Shown: positions 21,175 through 31,009 of the stretch, in pieces
How positions within the stretch are numbered: position 1 is the stretch's first letter
Layout: each line of letters opens with the position of its first letter
NCBI GenBank assembly: GCA_016195985.1
Contig: JACPYP010000004.1
Location: forward strand, 1-64,000
DNA from: Acidobacteriota bacterium
GTDB taxonomy: Bacteria; Acidobacteriota; Holophagae; Holophagales; Holophagaceae
Length of the DNA: 64,000 nt
Direction of reading: 5' to 3'
Translations under genes and position numbers: made by a program
Notes under the pieces: model-generated
What the model was told of the DNA's origin: nothing
Seen by the model: only the letters and a program-made list of their open reading frames with translations
The model's database searches: none

Positions 21175-22424
21175 GGAACCGGAGGGCCTTCGGCGGAGCC
21201 GGCCTTCCGCAAGCCGCCCGTGCGCAGGTTGGCGGGTTCCAGCCAGAGCCGGAGATCCGCGTTCAACCGCTCGAGGCTAAGGGTCTTCATCCGTTCCGGA
21301 GTGACGCCGCGGCCCAGGGCCTCCTGAAGCGTGTGGTCCATCCGGGCTTCGGGGTGCAGGGTCTCCAGGCTGCGGCCGGCGTTCCAGGCGGCGCGGGCGC
21401 GGTCGAGATCGGCCTGGGCGAAGCCCCGCAGACGCATGGCCTCCAGCCGTGCCAGCAACCGTGACAGGGCCGGATCGGAACCCGCCCGGGCATCCTCAGT
21501 GGCCACGAGGCACCCCGGCTCCGCCGCGGCCCGGGCTGGGAAGAGGGAGGGTTCCCCGGGCACCAGCAGGTCCAGCAGGGCGGCCGATTCCGGCAGGACT
21601 GCCGCCGGACGGGGCGCCACGGCCTGCACGCGGCCTCCGGCTCCGGCCTCGGTGGTGATCCATAGGGGCCAGGGCTTGGCAGGCGCGGGCTGAGGCTGAG
21701 GCCGCGCCGGGGATTCGAGGGTGGAGGCTCCCGATCGGGATTCCTGCGGCGTCCAGCTGCCGAGGCTCAGCAGCACCAGGCGCTTGGCCTGTTCCAGGCC
21801 CAGGTCTCCGTGAAGCACCAGCAGCGCCCGGTCGGGACGGAACACCCGGGCGCGGAAACCGAGCAGTTCTTCCCAGGTGATGGCGCCCAGGCTGGCGAAG
21901 GTGGGTCTCGCCTCCGGAGCCTGGTTCAGGCCCTGGCGGAGCCGGAGGAGGGCATCGTCTCCGCGTCGTTCCTCCTCCTGCCAGCAGGCCTCGCGCTGTT
22001 CTTCCAGCATGCCCGGGTCGAAGAGGGAGCGGAGGATCCGGTCCGCGAGCAGCCCCAGGGCCCGATCCTGGTCGCGGCTGCGGACCGACAGCCGCCAATC
22101 GAGGCCGCCAGGGGCCGCCCAGGATTCCAGCTGGATGCCTGCGTCCTCCTGGAAGCGCTCCAGCTCTTCGGCCTTGAGGCTCCCCGCATCCGAGCAGGCG
22201 AACATGCGCAGCGCCAGCTGCGGCAGGCCCTGGCGTCCGGCGGGCACATCCTGTGCTTCGATCTCCAGGTGCAACCGCGCGCGAACCAGCGGATGCTCGT
22301 GATCCTCCAGCAACAGCACCCGCAACCCGTTCGGCAGGGTGAAGACCTGGGTTTTCGGCTGAGGCTGGACTTGGGCCTGCAGCGAGACCGCCGCCATTGC
22401 TCCTAGCAGCAGGTAGGTCCTCAT
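21171..22424 (-). CDS. M16-like (insulinase fold) protein lacking the zinc motif, second of pair
   Basis: 417 residues: signal peptide (MRTYLLLGAMAAVSLQAQ), then the M16 fold beginning VFTLPNGLRVLLLEDHEHPLVRARLHLEI. The helix that should carry HxxEH reads QGLPQLALRMFACS, so it is non-catalytic. The second half keeps the M16 pattern (ITWEELLGFRARVFRPDRALLVLHGDL). Non-catalytic M16 subunits normally pair with an active one; here the upstream partner also lacks the motif. The start overlaps the upstream stop by four bases (ATGA). Confidence 0.8.
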   Translation of the reverse strand: MRTYLLLGAMAAVSLQAQVQPQPKTQVFTLPNGLRVLLLEDHEHPLVRARLHLEIEAQDVPAGRQGLPQLALRMFACSDAGSLKAEELERFQEDAGIQLESWAAPGGLDWRLSVRSRDQDRALGLLADRILRSLFDPGMLEEQREACWQEEERRGDDALLRLRQGLNQAPEARPTFASLGAITWEELLGFRARVFRPDRALLVLHGDLGLEQAKRLVLLSLGSWTPQESRSGASTLESPARPQPQPAPAKPWPLWITTEAGAGGRVQAVAPRPAAVLPESAALLDLLVPGEPSLFPARAAAEPGCLVATEDARAGSDPALSRLLARLEAMRLRGFAQADLDRARAAWNAGRSLETLHPEARMDHTLQEALGRGVTPERMKTLSLERLNADLRLWLEPANLRTGGLRKAGSAEGPPVP

Positions 22425-24082
22425 CGCTTTTCCGGAGGCAGCTGGGCGGCGAGCAATTTGAGCGTGCGGCGGCGCTCTTCGGAATTCAGCATGCGCAGCT
22501 GCCGGATCGCTTCAGCCACCAGATGTTCCCGTTGGGCCGGATCCTGGATGCGGCTGGCCGCCAGGGCCTGAAGGACCCGGGAGAGCTCCGCGTCGAGGGG
22601 ATCCAGGCTGGTTCCAGGCGTGGGCTCCAGGAGCACCGTGGCGCGATGAGTGGGCTTCAGCCAGGCGCGTGCCGCGGCCTGCACGGCTTCAGGGGCCAGG
22701 GCGCGAAGCCGCTGCGGCTCCAGCTCGGCCAGCCGCCAGTCCCCGCCTTCCGCGCAGGCCAGGCCTAGGCTGTCCGCCAAGGTTCCAGGCACGTCCTGGT
22801 CGCGGAGTTGTTCGGATTCCAGCTGGGCCAGGGCCCGCTGCCACTCCTCCTGGGGGATGGGATCCTGCTGCAGGCGGAGGATTTCTCCCTGCAGGGCGCC
22901 TTCCACTTCGGCGAGGCTGTGGCCCGGCGCGGGTTCCAGGTCCGCCACCAGCAGGCCGGGCAGACGGCCCCCGGGGAGGTCCAGGCCCAGCGCCACCTTC
23001 GTCACGAGGCCCTTTTGGCGCTGCAGCCGGGACTGGAGGCGGCTGCTCTGCCCGCCTCCCAGAAGTTGCGCCGCCATGCGCAGGGCCAGGTGGTCCGGAT
23101 GGGAGCGGGCGCAGATGCGCCAGCCCATGAGAAGGCGCGCGGACTCTCCGGCCGCGGCCTGCACCCTCCGGTCGCCGAGATCCGCGGGGATCTCCGGCAG
23201 CACGGCCGTCTCGCTGGCTGGAGGCGTGGGAAGCGAGCCCAGGTGCCGTTCCAGCAAAGGCAGAGCTGCCTCCATGCTGAAGCCACCCACGAGGATGATG
23301 GTAAGCCGGTCGGGCCGCAGGACGCGGCGAGCGTGGGCCCGGAGCTCGGACCAGCGGAGGGCCTCCAGGGCGGGCAGGTGATCCGCGAGATCCCGGCCGT
23401 AGGGATGCCCAGGCAGCGCCGCGCCGTAGAGCAGGGCTGGGCCCTTGTCGCCCTTGGCGCGAAGCTCGGCGGCGAAATCGGCCCGGGCCTGAGCGAAACG
23501 GCCGAGGGTCGCGTTCCGCAACCGCTGGGCCTCGGTGCGGCACCAGAATTCGAAGGCCTCCTGGGGCAGCTCCACGTGAGCGGTGAGGGCGTCGGAGCTG
23601 GCCACCGCCCACTGGCGTCCGCCCCGGGAAAGGTAGAGGTCTCCCAGCGGAGACAGAGCGGCCTGGGCGCGGAGTTGCGATTGGACGGATTCGAGGTTGG
23701 CCTCCAGGGCCGGGAGCTGGGAGGGCGCCGCGGGATCGCGCCGCAACAAAAGGCGTTCCAGGCGGACCGCTTCGAGGAGCCCCTCCTCCTGTTTCAGCAG
23801 CGCCTCAAGGGCCGCCTGGCCCTTGCCCTGGTCCAGATCTTCCGGCCGGGTGGCGCCGTAGAGGGCCCGGGCCAGCAGGTCCGTGGCGCCCGCGGCGGCG
23901 GCGGGCTCCTCCGCCCGGCCTCCCGGGAAGACCAGGGCCGCGTGGAAGGCGCTCAGGCCCCGGCGTTCCACCAGCAGCAGGCGGGCGCCATTGGCCAGGC
24001 GCCGCTCCTGCACTTCCGAGGGGCGGGGGGCCTGGGCCTGGAGGCCGAGGGTGGCAGCGAGAAAGGGAACCAGCAGACGCAT
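22421..24082 (-). CDS. M16-like protein lacking the zinc motif, first of pair
   Basis: 553 residues from the ATG at 24082. Signal peptide MRLLVPFLAATLGLQAQ, then RRLANGARLLLVERRGLSAFHAALVFPGGRAEEP as in M16 N-domains. The zinc-motif position reads GATDLLARALYGATRPEDLDQG: HxxEH has become TDLLA while the flanking GAT...GT pattern remains. The second domain has LLGGGQSSRLQSRLQRQKGLVTKV, a typical M16 substrate-contact region. Likely a structural or chaperone-like periplasmic protein. Couples to the downstream gene. Confidence 0.8.
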   Translation of the reverse strand: MRLLVPFLAATLGLQAQAPRPSEVQERRLANGARLLLVERRGLSAFHAALVFPGGRAEEPAAAAGATDLLARALYGATRPEDLDQGKGQAALEALLKQEEGLLEAVRLERLLLRRDPAAPSQLPALEANLESVQSQLRAQAALSPLGDLYLSRGGRQWAVASSDALTAHVELPQEAFEFWCRTEAQRLRNATLGRFAQARADFAAELRAKGDKGPALLYGAALPGHPYGRDLADHLPALEALRWSELRAHARRVLRPDRLTIILVGGFSMEAALPLLERHLGSLPTPPASETAVLPEIPADLGDRRVQAAAGESARLLMGWRICARSHPDHLALRMAAQLLGGGQSSRLQSRLQRQKGLVTKVALGLDLPGGRLPGLLVADLEPAPGHSLAEVEGALQGEILRLQQDPIPQEEWQRALAQLESEQLRDQDVPGTLADSLGLACAEGGDWRLAELEPQRLRALAPEAVQAAARAWLKPTHRATVLLEPTPGTSLDPLDAELSRVLQALAASRIQDPAQREHLVAEAIRQLRMLNSEERRRTLKLLAAQLPPEKR

Positions 24083-24095
24083 GCTTCCCAGAGTA

Positions 24096-24305
24096 CTAGG
24101 AGCCCGTCCAAAGTAATCGATAGGGGCTGCATTGACGGCAAAGGGCCTCCAGGCACGGAGGCGGGCGCAGGGCGGTGCGGGCACACCGTTCAAGCCCGCC
24201 GACCCAGCATGGGGGCCCTTTGCCGCCAACCCTACGGGCTGGGGCGGCAACCGTCGGGATGCTGCGTCAGTGCAGCCTCCATCCATGACTTGGACGGGCT
24301 CCTAG
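24096..24305. mobile_element. 210-bp foldback (MITE-like) element
   Basis: The ends CTAGGAGCCCGTCCAA (24096-24111) and its exact reverse complement (24290-24305) form a 16-bp perfect terminal inverted repeat; imperfect pairing continues to about 44 bp. A second nested inverted pair, CGGCAAAGGGCC and GGCCCTTTGCCG, lies inside. There is no coding frame. Size and symmetry fit a non-autonomous transposable element; a structured RNA is the alternative. It ends one base from the stop codon of the next gene. Confidence 0.6.
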
Positions 24306-24306
24306 C

Positions 24307-25227
24307 TCACTTCACCCGGATGCTGCCGTTGGTGGTTTCCAGGCGGATGGTCTGGCTGCGTCCGGGGACCTTCACCCGCGCGCTGTGCTTGGTCATTTCG
24401 ATGACCTGAGCGCCGGCGATCTTGATGTCCATGGAGCCGTTGCTGTTCTCGGCCACCAGGTCGCCGGAGGCCTTGCCCAGCTCGCATTCGATGCTGCCGT
24501 TGGTGGATTCCAGGTGGATGCCCTCGCCCCAGCCGTCCAGGTTGCGGGCGCGCACTGAGCCGTTGGTGGTCTCCAGGTTTACGCCGCCCTCCACGTCCTC
24601 GAGGATGATGCGGCCGTTGGTCGTGCTGCCCTTGATGCGGGCGGCGAGGTTGCGGGCCTCGATGGGCCCGTTGGTGGTGTCGACGTGCACCTCGCCGCGG
24701 ATGCGGCTCACGAGGATGCTGCCGTTGGTGGCTTCGCAACGGGCGTAGCCTTCCAGGTTCTCGGCGGCCACGGTGCCGTTGGTGGTGCGGAAGTAGCCGA
24801 GGATCTTGCGCGGCACCTGCAGGGTCATCTCGCAGCGGGGGCTGACGTAGACGCCGAAGCTCCAGGAAGGCTGCTGGAAGACCGCCTCGATGTCGAGATC
24901 CTGGCCCTTGCGCAACAGCACCAGCTCGACGCGGCGCTTCTCGCTGTCGCGGATCTGGGCCGTGAGGGCCACTTCATCCTTCTCCCATCCGGTCACCCGG
25001 ATGCCGCCGTTGCGGTTCTTCACCCACAGTTTGGAGCCCTGGGCCAGCTTCTCCGTGCGCTGCTCCACCCGGGAACCGGAAGGCATGTCCACCCCGATCA
25101 TGGGTGCGGGCGGCGCGGGAGGGGCCGGGGGGGGAGGAGGCGGCGGGGCCTGGGCCAACAACCGGCCTCCGGTCAGCAGCGCTGTCCCGACAAGCAACAT
25201 GGGGATCCATCGGCTGGAAACGGTCAT
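24307..25227 (-). CDS. secreted DUF4097 (adhesin-like) beta-helix protein
   Basis: 306 residues from the ATG at 25227 (GGGAG upstream). Signal peptide to LLAQA, then a Pro-rich linker ([15 protein letters not shown]). The DUF4097 fold follows: the core repeats TTNG or a variant every 17-24 residues ([101 protein letters not shown]), one per coil of a right-handed beta-helix. Function in the envelope is unknown. A paralogue is at 62667-63479. Confidence 0.8.
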   Translation of the reverse strand: MTVSSRWIPMLLVGTALLTGGRLLAQAPPPPPPPAPPAPPAPMIGVDMPSGSRVEQRTEKLAQGSKLWVKNRNGGIRVTGWEKDEVALTAQIRDSEKRRVELVLLRKGQDLDIEAVFQQPSWSFGVYVSPRCEMTLQVPRKILGYFRTTNGTVAAENLEGYARCEATNGSILVSRIRGEVHVDTTNGPIEARNLAARIKGSTTNGRIILEDVEGGVNLETTNGSVRARNLDGWGEGIHLESTNGSIECELGKASGDLVAENSNGSMDIKIAGAQVIEMTKHSARVKVPGRSQTIRLETTNGSIRVK

Positions 25228-25336
25228 GGCAACTCCCGTAGGAGAAAGATACAGGGCTAGCCTGGTGATGGAGTTCACGGTCCGGACCCGGAGGCGTTTA
25301 GTCACGATACCCTGGAAGAGTCTTTCTGGAGCCTGC

Positions 25337-26509
25337 ATGTCTGCCTACATCCTGTCCGCCACCCGCACCGCCGTCGCCTCCTTCGGAGGAGCCCTCAAGC
25401 CCATGATCGCGGTGGACCTGGGGGCCCTGGCCATTCGTGAAGCGCTGGTCCGGAGCGGGGTGGAAAGTTCCGAGGTGGGCGACGTGGTGATGGGCAACGT
25501 GCTGCAGGCCGGCAGCGGCCAGAACGTGGCGCGGCTGGCGGCCCTGAAGGCCGGCCTGCCCCACAGCACCCCCGCCCACACCCCCAACCAGGTTTGCGGC
25601 TCCGGTCTCAAGGCCGTGGCGCTGGGCGCCCAGACCATCCTCATGGAAGACGCCGCCTTCGTGGTGGCCGGGGGCACCGAAAGCATGTCCAACGCCCCTT
25701 ATCTGTTGCCCGCGGCCCGCTGGGGCGCCCGCATGGGCAATGCCGCCCTCATCGACAGCATGATCCAGGACGGCCTCTGGTGCGGACACGGCGATACCCA
25801 CATGGGCATCACCGCCGAAGCCGTCGCCGCCAAGCACGGCATCACGCGGGAAGCCCAGGACGCCTTCTCCCTGGCCAGCCAGCAGAAGGCCGCCGCGGCC
25901 CAGGCCGCCGGCGCCTTCGACCGGGAAATCTTCACCGTGACCCTGTCGGGCAAGAAGGGCGACGTCCAGTTCAACCGCGATGAATACATCAAGACCGACG
26001 CCAGCGCCGAGGGCCTGGCCAAGCTCAAGCCTGCCTTCAGGAAGGACGGCACGGTCACCGCCGGCAACGCCAGCGGCATCAACGACGGCGCCGCGGCCCT
26101 GGTGCTGGCCTCCGAATCCGCCGCCAAGGCCCACAAGCCCATCGCCCGCATCCTCGGCTTCGCCCAGGCGGGCGTGGATCCGGCCCTCATGGGACTGGGT
26201 CCCGTGCCCGCCATCCAGAAGCTGCTGAAGAAGACCGGCGTGAAGCTGCAGGACATCGACCTCTTCGAGCTGAACGAGGCCTTCGCCGCCCAGAGCCTGG
26301 GCGTGCTGAAGGAACTGCCCGAACTGGACCCCGCCAAGGTGAACCTCCGCGGCGGTGCCATCGCCATCGGCCACCCCATCGGCGCCAGCGGCACCCGCAT
26401 CCTCGTGACCCTGCTGCACCTTCTCCAGGACCAGAACAAGAAACTGGGCGTCGCCGCCCTCTGCGTCGGCGGCGGCCAGGGCGTGGCCATGCTGGTGGAA
26501 AGGCTGTAG
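25337..26509 (+). CDS. acetyl-CoA acetyltransferase (thiolase)
   Basis: 390 residues. Acyl-enzyme Cys87 in [35 protein letters not shown], the His motif [10 protein letters not shown] and the second Cys in CVGGGQG are all present, so this is an active biosynthetic-type thiolase interconverting two acetyl-CoA and acetoacetyl-CoA. The ATG at 25337 follows GGAG. In a lysine fermenter it could cleave the acetoacetyl-CoA made by AtoDA (9-19 kb downstream), though it is not in that operon. It is divergent from the DUF4097 gene. Confidence 0.95.
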   Translation: MSAYILSATRTAVASFGGALKPMIAVDLGALAIREALVRSGVESSEVGDVVMGNVLQAGSGQNVARLAALKAGLPHSTPAHTPNQVCGSGLKAVALGAQTILMEDAAFVVAGGTESMSNAPYLLPAARWGARMGNAALIDSMIQDGLWCGHGDTHMGITAEAVAAKHGITREAQDAFSLASQQKAAAAQAAGAFDREIFTVTLSGKKGDVQFNRDEYIKTDASAEGLAKLKPAFRKDGTVTAGNASGINDGAAALVLASESAAKAHKPIARILGFAQAGVDPALMGLGPVPAIQKLLKKTGVKLQDIDLFELNEAFAAQSLGVLKELPELDPAKVNLRGGAIAIGHPIGASGTRILVTLLHLLQDQNKKLGVAALCVGGGQGVAMLVERL

Positions 26510-26514
26510 TCCAC

Positions 26515-26585
26515 AAATTCCACGGATTCGCACAGAGAACCACGCCTCGAAATCTGTGAAAATCGGTGCAATCTGCGGATCAAAG
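26515..26585. repeat. imperfect intergenic palindrome (thiolase-ftsE gap)
   Basis: The left arm AATTCCACGGATTCGCACAGA is roughly complementary to the right arm TCTGTGAAAATCGGTGCAATCTGCGGATC. It fills the gap between two codirectional genes and includes the region just upstream of the ftsE start. Confidence 0.6.
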
Positions 26586-26592
26586 GATTGTT

Positions 26593-27279
<687 letters not shown>

Positions 27280-27423
27280 GCCAAGGCACCAGGCTCCGCG
27301 GGTTCTGGGCGGATCCGCCGGGCAGTCCCAAACCGCGTCCAAACCGATGGGCCGCCCGCCCAAATCCCAGATACTTGCTTGGGATGCGGAGAGCCGCGTC
27401 TCAGACGTTGAGATGGCCTCCCC

Positions 27424-27800
27424 TCAAGGCAGCTTCCGGAGGGCCTCGAGGTAAGACGGCGTGTAGCCCTCCCATTCCCAGGGAATCATCGTGGCCCCGA
27501 GGATCGTTTCCAGTAGGGGCCGGAAGGCCCGTTCGCCGTTGTCGCTGTTGGTCAGGAGGATCATGCAGATCTTGGGTTTCTGGAAACAGACCATGTAGTT
27601 CTGGGCTCCATCCCCGTGGCCTTCCTTGAAGAAGGCTGGGCCATGGATTGTTTTCGTCAGCAGCCCCCACCCCATGCCATAGGCTCTTGCTCCAGGTGGG
27701 TGAGGCGCTCCGGAGGAGAAAAGCCAGGGAGAAGGACTAAACCCCCCGCGGGTGGCCTGGTAGCCCTGACGTTCTTTCCAACAAGCAGGTGGTCGCCAGT
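27424..27800 (-). pseudogene. C-terminal remnant of a beta-lactamase-family serine hydrolase
   Basis: The minus-strand frame encodes RAYGMGWGLLTKTIHGPAFFKEGHGDGAQ, then NYMVCFQKPKICMILLTNSD and ETILGATMIPWEWEGYTPSY. The yGxGW, (H/E)GHGDG and LLTNSDNGE segments are typical of the C-terminal part of class C beta-lactamase-like hydrolases. The N-terminal SxxK domain is missing; further upstream the frame only runs antisense to the lipoprotein gene. Read as a truncated relic; the exact upstream border is uncertain. Confidence 0.55.
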
Positions 27801-27841
27801 TTCCTCCCATGGGGGTGGATGTTGAACAAGTCGGAGGGGCC

Positions 27842-28819
27842 ATGATCCCGGCAAGGTGGCTTGGACTGAAGTGGCTGGGGCTGGTGCTGTTGAGCCTTGG
27901 CTTGGGCTGCGCCCGGACACCTGTGACAACGCTCCGCGCCTTTCCGGAGATGCGAGAGGCCGTGGCAGAGCTGCCCATTACCTGGGTTTCCCTGCCGCGC
28001 CCGGCCCCATTGCCACCGTTGGACCATGCGGCCCTTCTGGTGCCAGTCAGCTTCGACGGGGTGACGGGCAAGCCGCTCTACATGCAGGTTGATCTGGGCC
28101 ATCCCGCTACGGTGTTCTATGGCCATAAATGGGCCCACCTCGCCCCTCGCCTGAGGGCGACAGGGCAGGGGCTGAGTGAATCCAAGGGGGCTGTTCAGAA
28201 CCTCCGCTTCAAGGTGGGAAACCTGGCCATCGCCGCGAGCCAGGTGGCCATCCTGCCCACCCAAGGGGCGGGCATTCGCTGGGATACCGAGGATCAGGAG
28301 ATCATCGGAACCCTGGGCGCCGATGCAGTGCTGGGTCGCACGGTGGTGATGGATTTCAAGGCGGACCGCATTCAGGTGGCCACCCATCGCGCGCTGGTGG
28401 CCCGACCCGGCGACCGCTTCCTGCCCTTCCGGATCCGGTGGCGCCGCATCCTCCTGCCCGCCCAACTGGAGGCCCAAGAACTGCCCCTGCTCTACGATTC
28501 CGGCTCCAGCGCCTTCGCCTTCATCACCGATGAACCGTCCTGGAATCGTCTGAAACGCCCCGGGGCGGTGGAAGAATCCTTCCCGGTGAAATCCTGGAAG
28601 CGCACGCTCATGGCGCATGTGGTCGCCACGGATGCCAAGGTGACCGTGGCCGGGGTCGCCCTCCCGGTGGGACAGGTTGCGCACATGGAGGGCACCAGTT
28701 GGTGGCAACGCACCGCCATGCGGATCTTCGGCATGGGTGCCATGGCGGGCAACCGCCTCTTCCTGGGGCACCGGGTGGTGCTGGATACCGCCACGCGGGA
28801 ATGCTGCGTGAGCGACTGA
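27842..28819 (+). CDS. lipoprotein with aspartyl-protease-like fold
   Basis: 325 residues. Signal peptide with lipobox LGLGC (MIPARWLGLKWLGLVLLSLGLGC). Two regions resemble aspartyl-protease active-site loops: LYMQVDLGHPATVFYG (DLG in place of DTG) and LPLLYDSGSSAFAFIT (DSGSS), with IGTLGADAVLGRTVVMDF between them like pepsin-fold ILGxDxL segments. The altered first loop makes catalysis doubtful. The ATG at 27842 has GGAGG 4 bases upstream. The esterase gene follows after 42 bases. Confidence 0.55.
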   Translation: MIPARWLGLKWLGLVLLSLGLGCARTPVTTLRAFPEMREAVAELPITWVSLPRPAPLPPLDHAALLVPVSFDGVTGKPLYMQVDLGHPATVFYGHKWAHLAPRLRATGQGLSESKGAVQNLRFKVGNLAIAASQVAILPTQGAGIRWDTEDQEIIGTLGADAVLGRTVVMDFKADRIQVATHRALVARPGDRFLPFRIRWRRILLPAQLEAQELPLLYDSGSSAFAFITDEPSWNRLKRPGAVEESFPVKSWKRTLMAHVVATDAKVTVAGVALPVGQVAHMEGTSWWQRTAMRIFGMGAMAGNRLFLGHRVVLDTATRECCVSD

Positions 28820-28861
28820 GCTCCGGTCTGGGCAAGGTTGAACGGCGTGAAGGGAAGAACG

Positions 28862-30088
28862 ATGGGTGTGCGGCGTTGGGTGGCAATGGTCCTGGTGGCC
28901 CTGGGCGGATGGATGGCGGCTGCGGAGCCCGTTTCCGAGCCCCGCCGCATGCCCTACAAGTCGGTGGCCGGGGCTCCTCTGTGGGCCCATGTGTTCCTCC
29001 CGCCGTCCGATACCCCGCAGCCCCGGCCGGCGGTGGTGCTCTTCCACGGGGGCGGTTGGAACAGTGGCGATGCCACGTGGGTCTATCCCGCCGCCCAGCG
29101 GTTCGCCCGGTTGGGGCTGGTGGCGGTGGCCATCGACTACCGCCTGGCCGACGAGAAGGCTGTGACCCCCCTCGAAGCCATGGAGGACGCGAGGGATGCC
29201 ATCCGCTGGACCCGGAGCCAGGCCAAGAGCTTCCACCTCGACCCCGCCCGGGTGGTGGCGTATGGCGTGTCCGCGGGCGGCCAGTTGGCGGCCGCTGCGG
29301 CACTCCAGGGCCGCAAACCGGGCGTGGCGCCTGCGGCCCAGGACCGTCCGGATGCGCTGGTGCTGTACTCCCCGGCGGTGGCCATCGCGCAGAGTGGATG
29401 GGTGCGGAGGCTGCTGCTGGGCCGGGCCATGCCGGAGTCCATTTCTCCAGATGCCTTCGTGGCTCCGGGGGCCCCACCCACCTACATCAGCCAGGGGGTG
29501 GACGACACGGTGACGCCCTTCCTGCCGGCCCTGCTGTTCTCCCGCCGCATGAAGGCGGCTGGCAATGTGTGTGAGCTCAAACCCTACAGCAGCCTCGGGC
29601 ACCTGCTGACGCGGAAGCTGGATGAACAGGAGTGGGGGTTCGACCCGGATCCGGTGGCGCGGCTGGATGCCTGGGGTTCCGAAGAAGCTTTTCTGGCCCG
29701 GCTGGGCTACGTGCCGCCTCAACCCCCGGTGGTCGCCACGCCCGAGGGGGTGGTGCGGAGCCTCGCGGAGGCGCTCAATGCCCAGAAGCGGGGGGACGCG
29801 GAGCGGTGGCTGGCCCGCGAGGTGGTCTGGCAGGAGGTGGATGGACCTGCTGCCGGCGCGTCCGTGACCGGCACGGAGGCGGTGTTGGCGCGGCTTCGCG
29901 GCGGGGCGAAGGAGGCCGGTGCCCAGCGGGAGCTGCACGCGCTGGTGACCAATGGCAGCCTGGTTTCCGTGCGTGAGCGCATCGTCTGGCCTGGCGCTGA
30001 ACCGGCTCGCCGAACCACGGCCCTGGTGGTCTACCGGGTGGAGGGCGGCCAGGTGCGCCACATCTGGCGATACCCCACCCAGGATTGA
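28862..30088 (+). CDS. secreted alpha/beta-hydrolase (esterase) fused to an NTF2-like domain
   Basis: 408 residues. Signal peptide MGVRRWVAMVLVALGGWMAAAEP. The hydrolase domain has the oxyanion motif HGGGW, nucleophile GVSAGG (GxSxG), an Asp in QGVDDTVTP and a His in SLGHLL, as in BD-FAE/acetyl-esterase-like enzymes. From about residue 295 a second domain begins (VVRSLAEALNAQKRGDAERWLAREVVWQEVDGP ... VVYRVEGGQVRHIWRY), an NTF2/SnoaL-like fold. The fusion is unusual; the substrate is unknown. Probably cotranscribed with the preceding lipoprotein. Confidence 0.75.
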   Translation: MGVRRWVAMVLVALGGWMAAAEPVSEPRRMPYKSVAGAPLWAHVFLPPSDTPQPRPAVVLFHGGGWNSGDATWVYPAAQRFARLGLVAVAIDYRLADEKAVTPLEAMEDARDAIRWTRSQAKSFHLDPARVVAYGVSAGGQLAAAAALQGRKPGVAPAAQDRPDALVLYSPAVAIAQSGWVRRLLLGRAMPESISPDAFVAPGAPPTYISQGVDDTVTPFLPALLFSRRMKAAGNVCELKPYSSLGHLLTRKLDEQEWGFDPDPVARLDAWGSEEAFLARLGYVPPQPPVVATPEGVVRSLAEALNAQKRGDAERWLAREVVWQEVDGPAAGASVTGTEAVLARLRGGAKEAGAQRELHALVTNGSLVSVRERIVWPGAEPARRTTALVVYRVEGGQVRHIWRYPTQD

Positions 30089-30274
30089 GGGAAGCATCGG
30101 TGCCCCACAGGGGCGAGGTGTTGGGGCCAACGTGTCCAGTAACAGAGCCCGCCCTGCCCAGGGCGGTCGGTCAAAAGCACCCAAATCTCGATGAGGCGGG
30201 GCGGGCGAGCTCCGCAGACGCCGTGCCTGAAGCCGAACGCCGGAGTTCGAGCCGGAAGCCTGTAGACTGGCCCC

Positions 30275-30865
30275 ATGGCCCAGCCCCTAACCGATGCCAA
30301 GTTCGTCACCTCCGCCGCCGATGCGCGCAAGCTCGGCGTCTGCCATGCGGAGGTGGCCTTTGTGGGTCGCAGCAACGTGGGCAAGTCCTCGCTGCTGAAC
30401 GCTCTCGCCAACCAGAAGCAGCTGGCCCGCGTCTCCAAGACGCCGGGCCGCACGCGGCTCATCAATGTCTTCCTCACGGGGCCTGATCGCTGGATCGTGG
30501 ACCTGCCGGGCTACGGCTTCGCCACCGGGCCTGCTTCCGAGCGGGCCACCTGGCAAGCCATGGTGGAGGGTTACCTCACGGGCCGCAGCACCCTGCGCAT
30601 GGTCTTCGTGCTGGTGGATGCGGAGGTGGGCCCCACCAAGCTGGATCACCAGATGATCGAATGGCTGCGCGTCGAGGGGCTGCCTCACCGCATCGTGGCC
30701 ACCAAGGCCGACCAGGTGAAGCCCAGCAAGGCCCTCAAGCAGCGCAAGGACGTGGCCGCCGCCCTGAACCTGCAGCCCGGCGACATCGCCTGGGTGAGCG
30801 CGGACAAAGGCACCGGCATCGCCGAGCTGCGCCGCGAAGTGGCGGATCTGCTGGATCTGAAATAA
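30275..30865 (+). CDS. engB: ribosome-biogenesis GTP-binding protein EngB/YsxC
   Basis: 196 residues. G1 GRSNVGKSSLLNAL, G2 KTPGRTRLIN, G3 DLPGYGFA, G4 TKAD and the late WVSADKGTGI. This is the typical single-domain TrmE/EngB GTPase needed for 50S assembly. The start MAQPLTDAKFVTSAAD has the normal short N-terminus. It stands alone, followed by a palindromic repeat. Confidence 0.96.
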   Translation: MAQPLTDAKFVTSAADARKLGVCHAEVAFVGRSNVGKSSLLNALANQKQLARVSKTPGRTRLINVFLTGPDRWIVDLPGYGFATGPASERATWQAMVEGYLTGRSTLRMVFVLVDAEVGPTKLDHQMIEWLRVEGLPHRIVATKADQVKPSKALKQRKDVAAALNLQPGDIAWVSADKGTGIAELRREVADLLDLK

Positions 30866-31003
30866 GTCTGGAGTCTGGGAGTCCGGAGACCGGAGGTTGG
30901 CGCTGCGGGTGCGAGCGCTCCCCCCGGCTTAGAACGGCCCAAAGGCAAACAGGGTGCCGCCCTCAGGGCCGCATCAGGAATCAGTGCCTCCAGACTCCAG
31001 ACT
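30865..31003. repeat. long intergenic palindrome (engB 3' side)
   Basis: The left arm AGTCTGGAGTCTGGGAGTCC and right arm GCCTCCAGACTCCAGACTAA form an inverted repeat about 140 bp end to end. It lies between convergent genes and may act as a bidirectional terminator or be a member of the window's palindrome family. Confidence 0.65.
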
Positions 31004-31009
31004 AAACGC

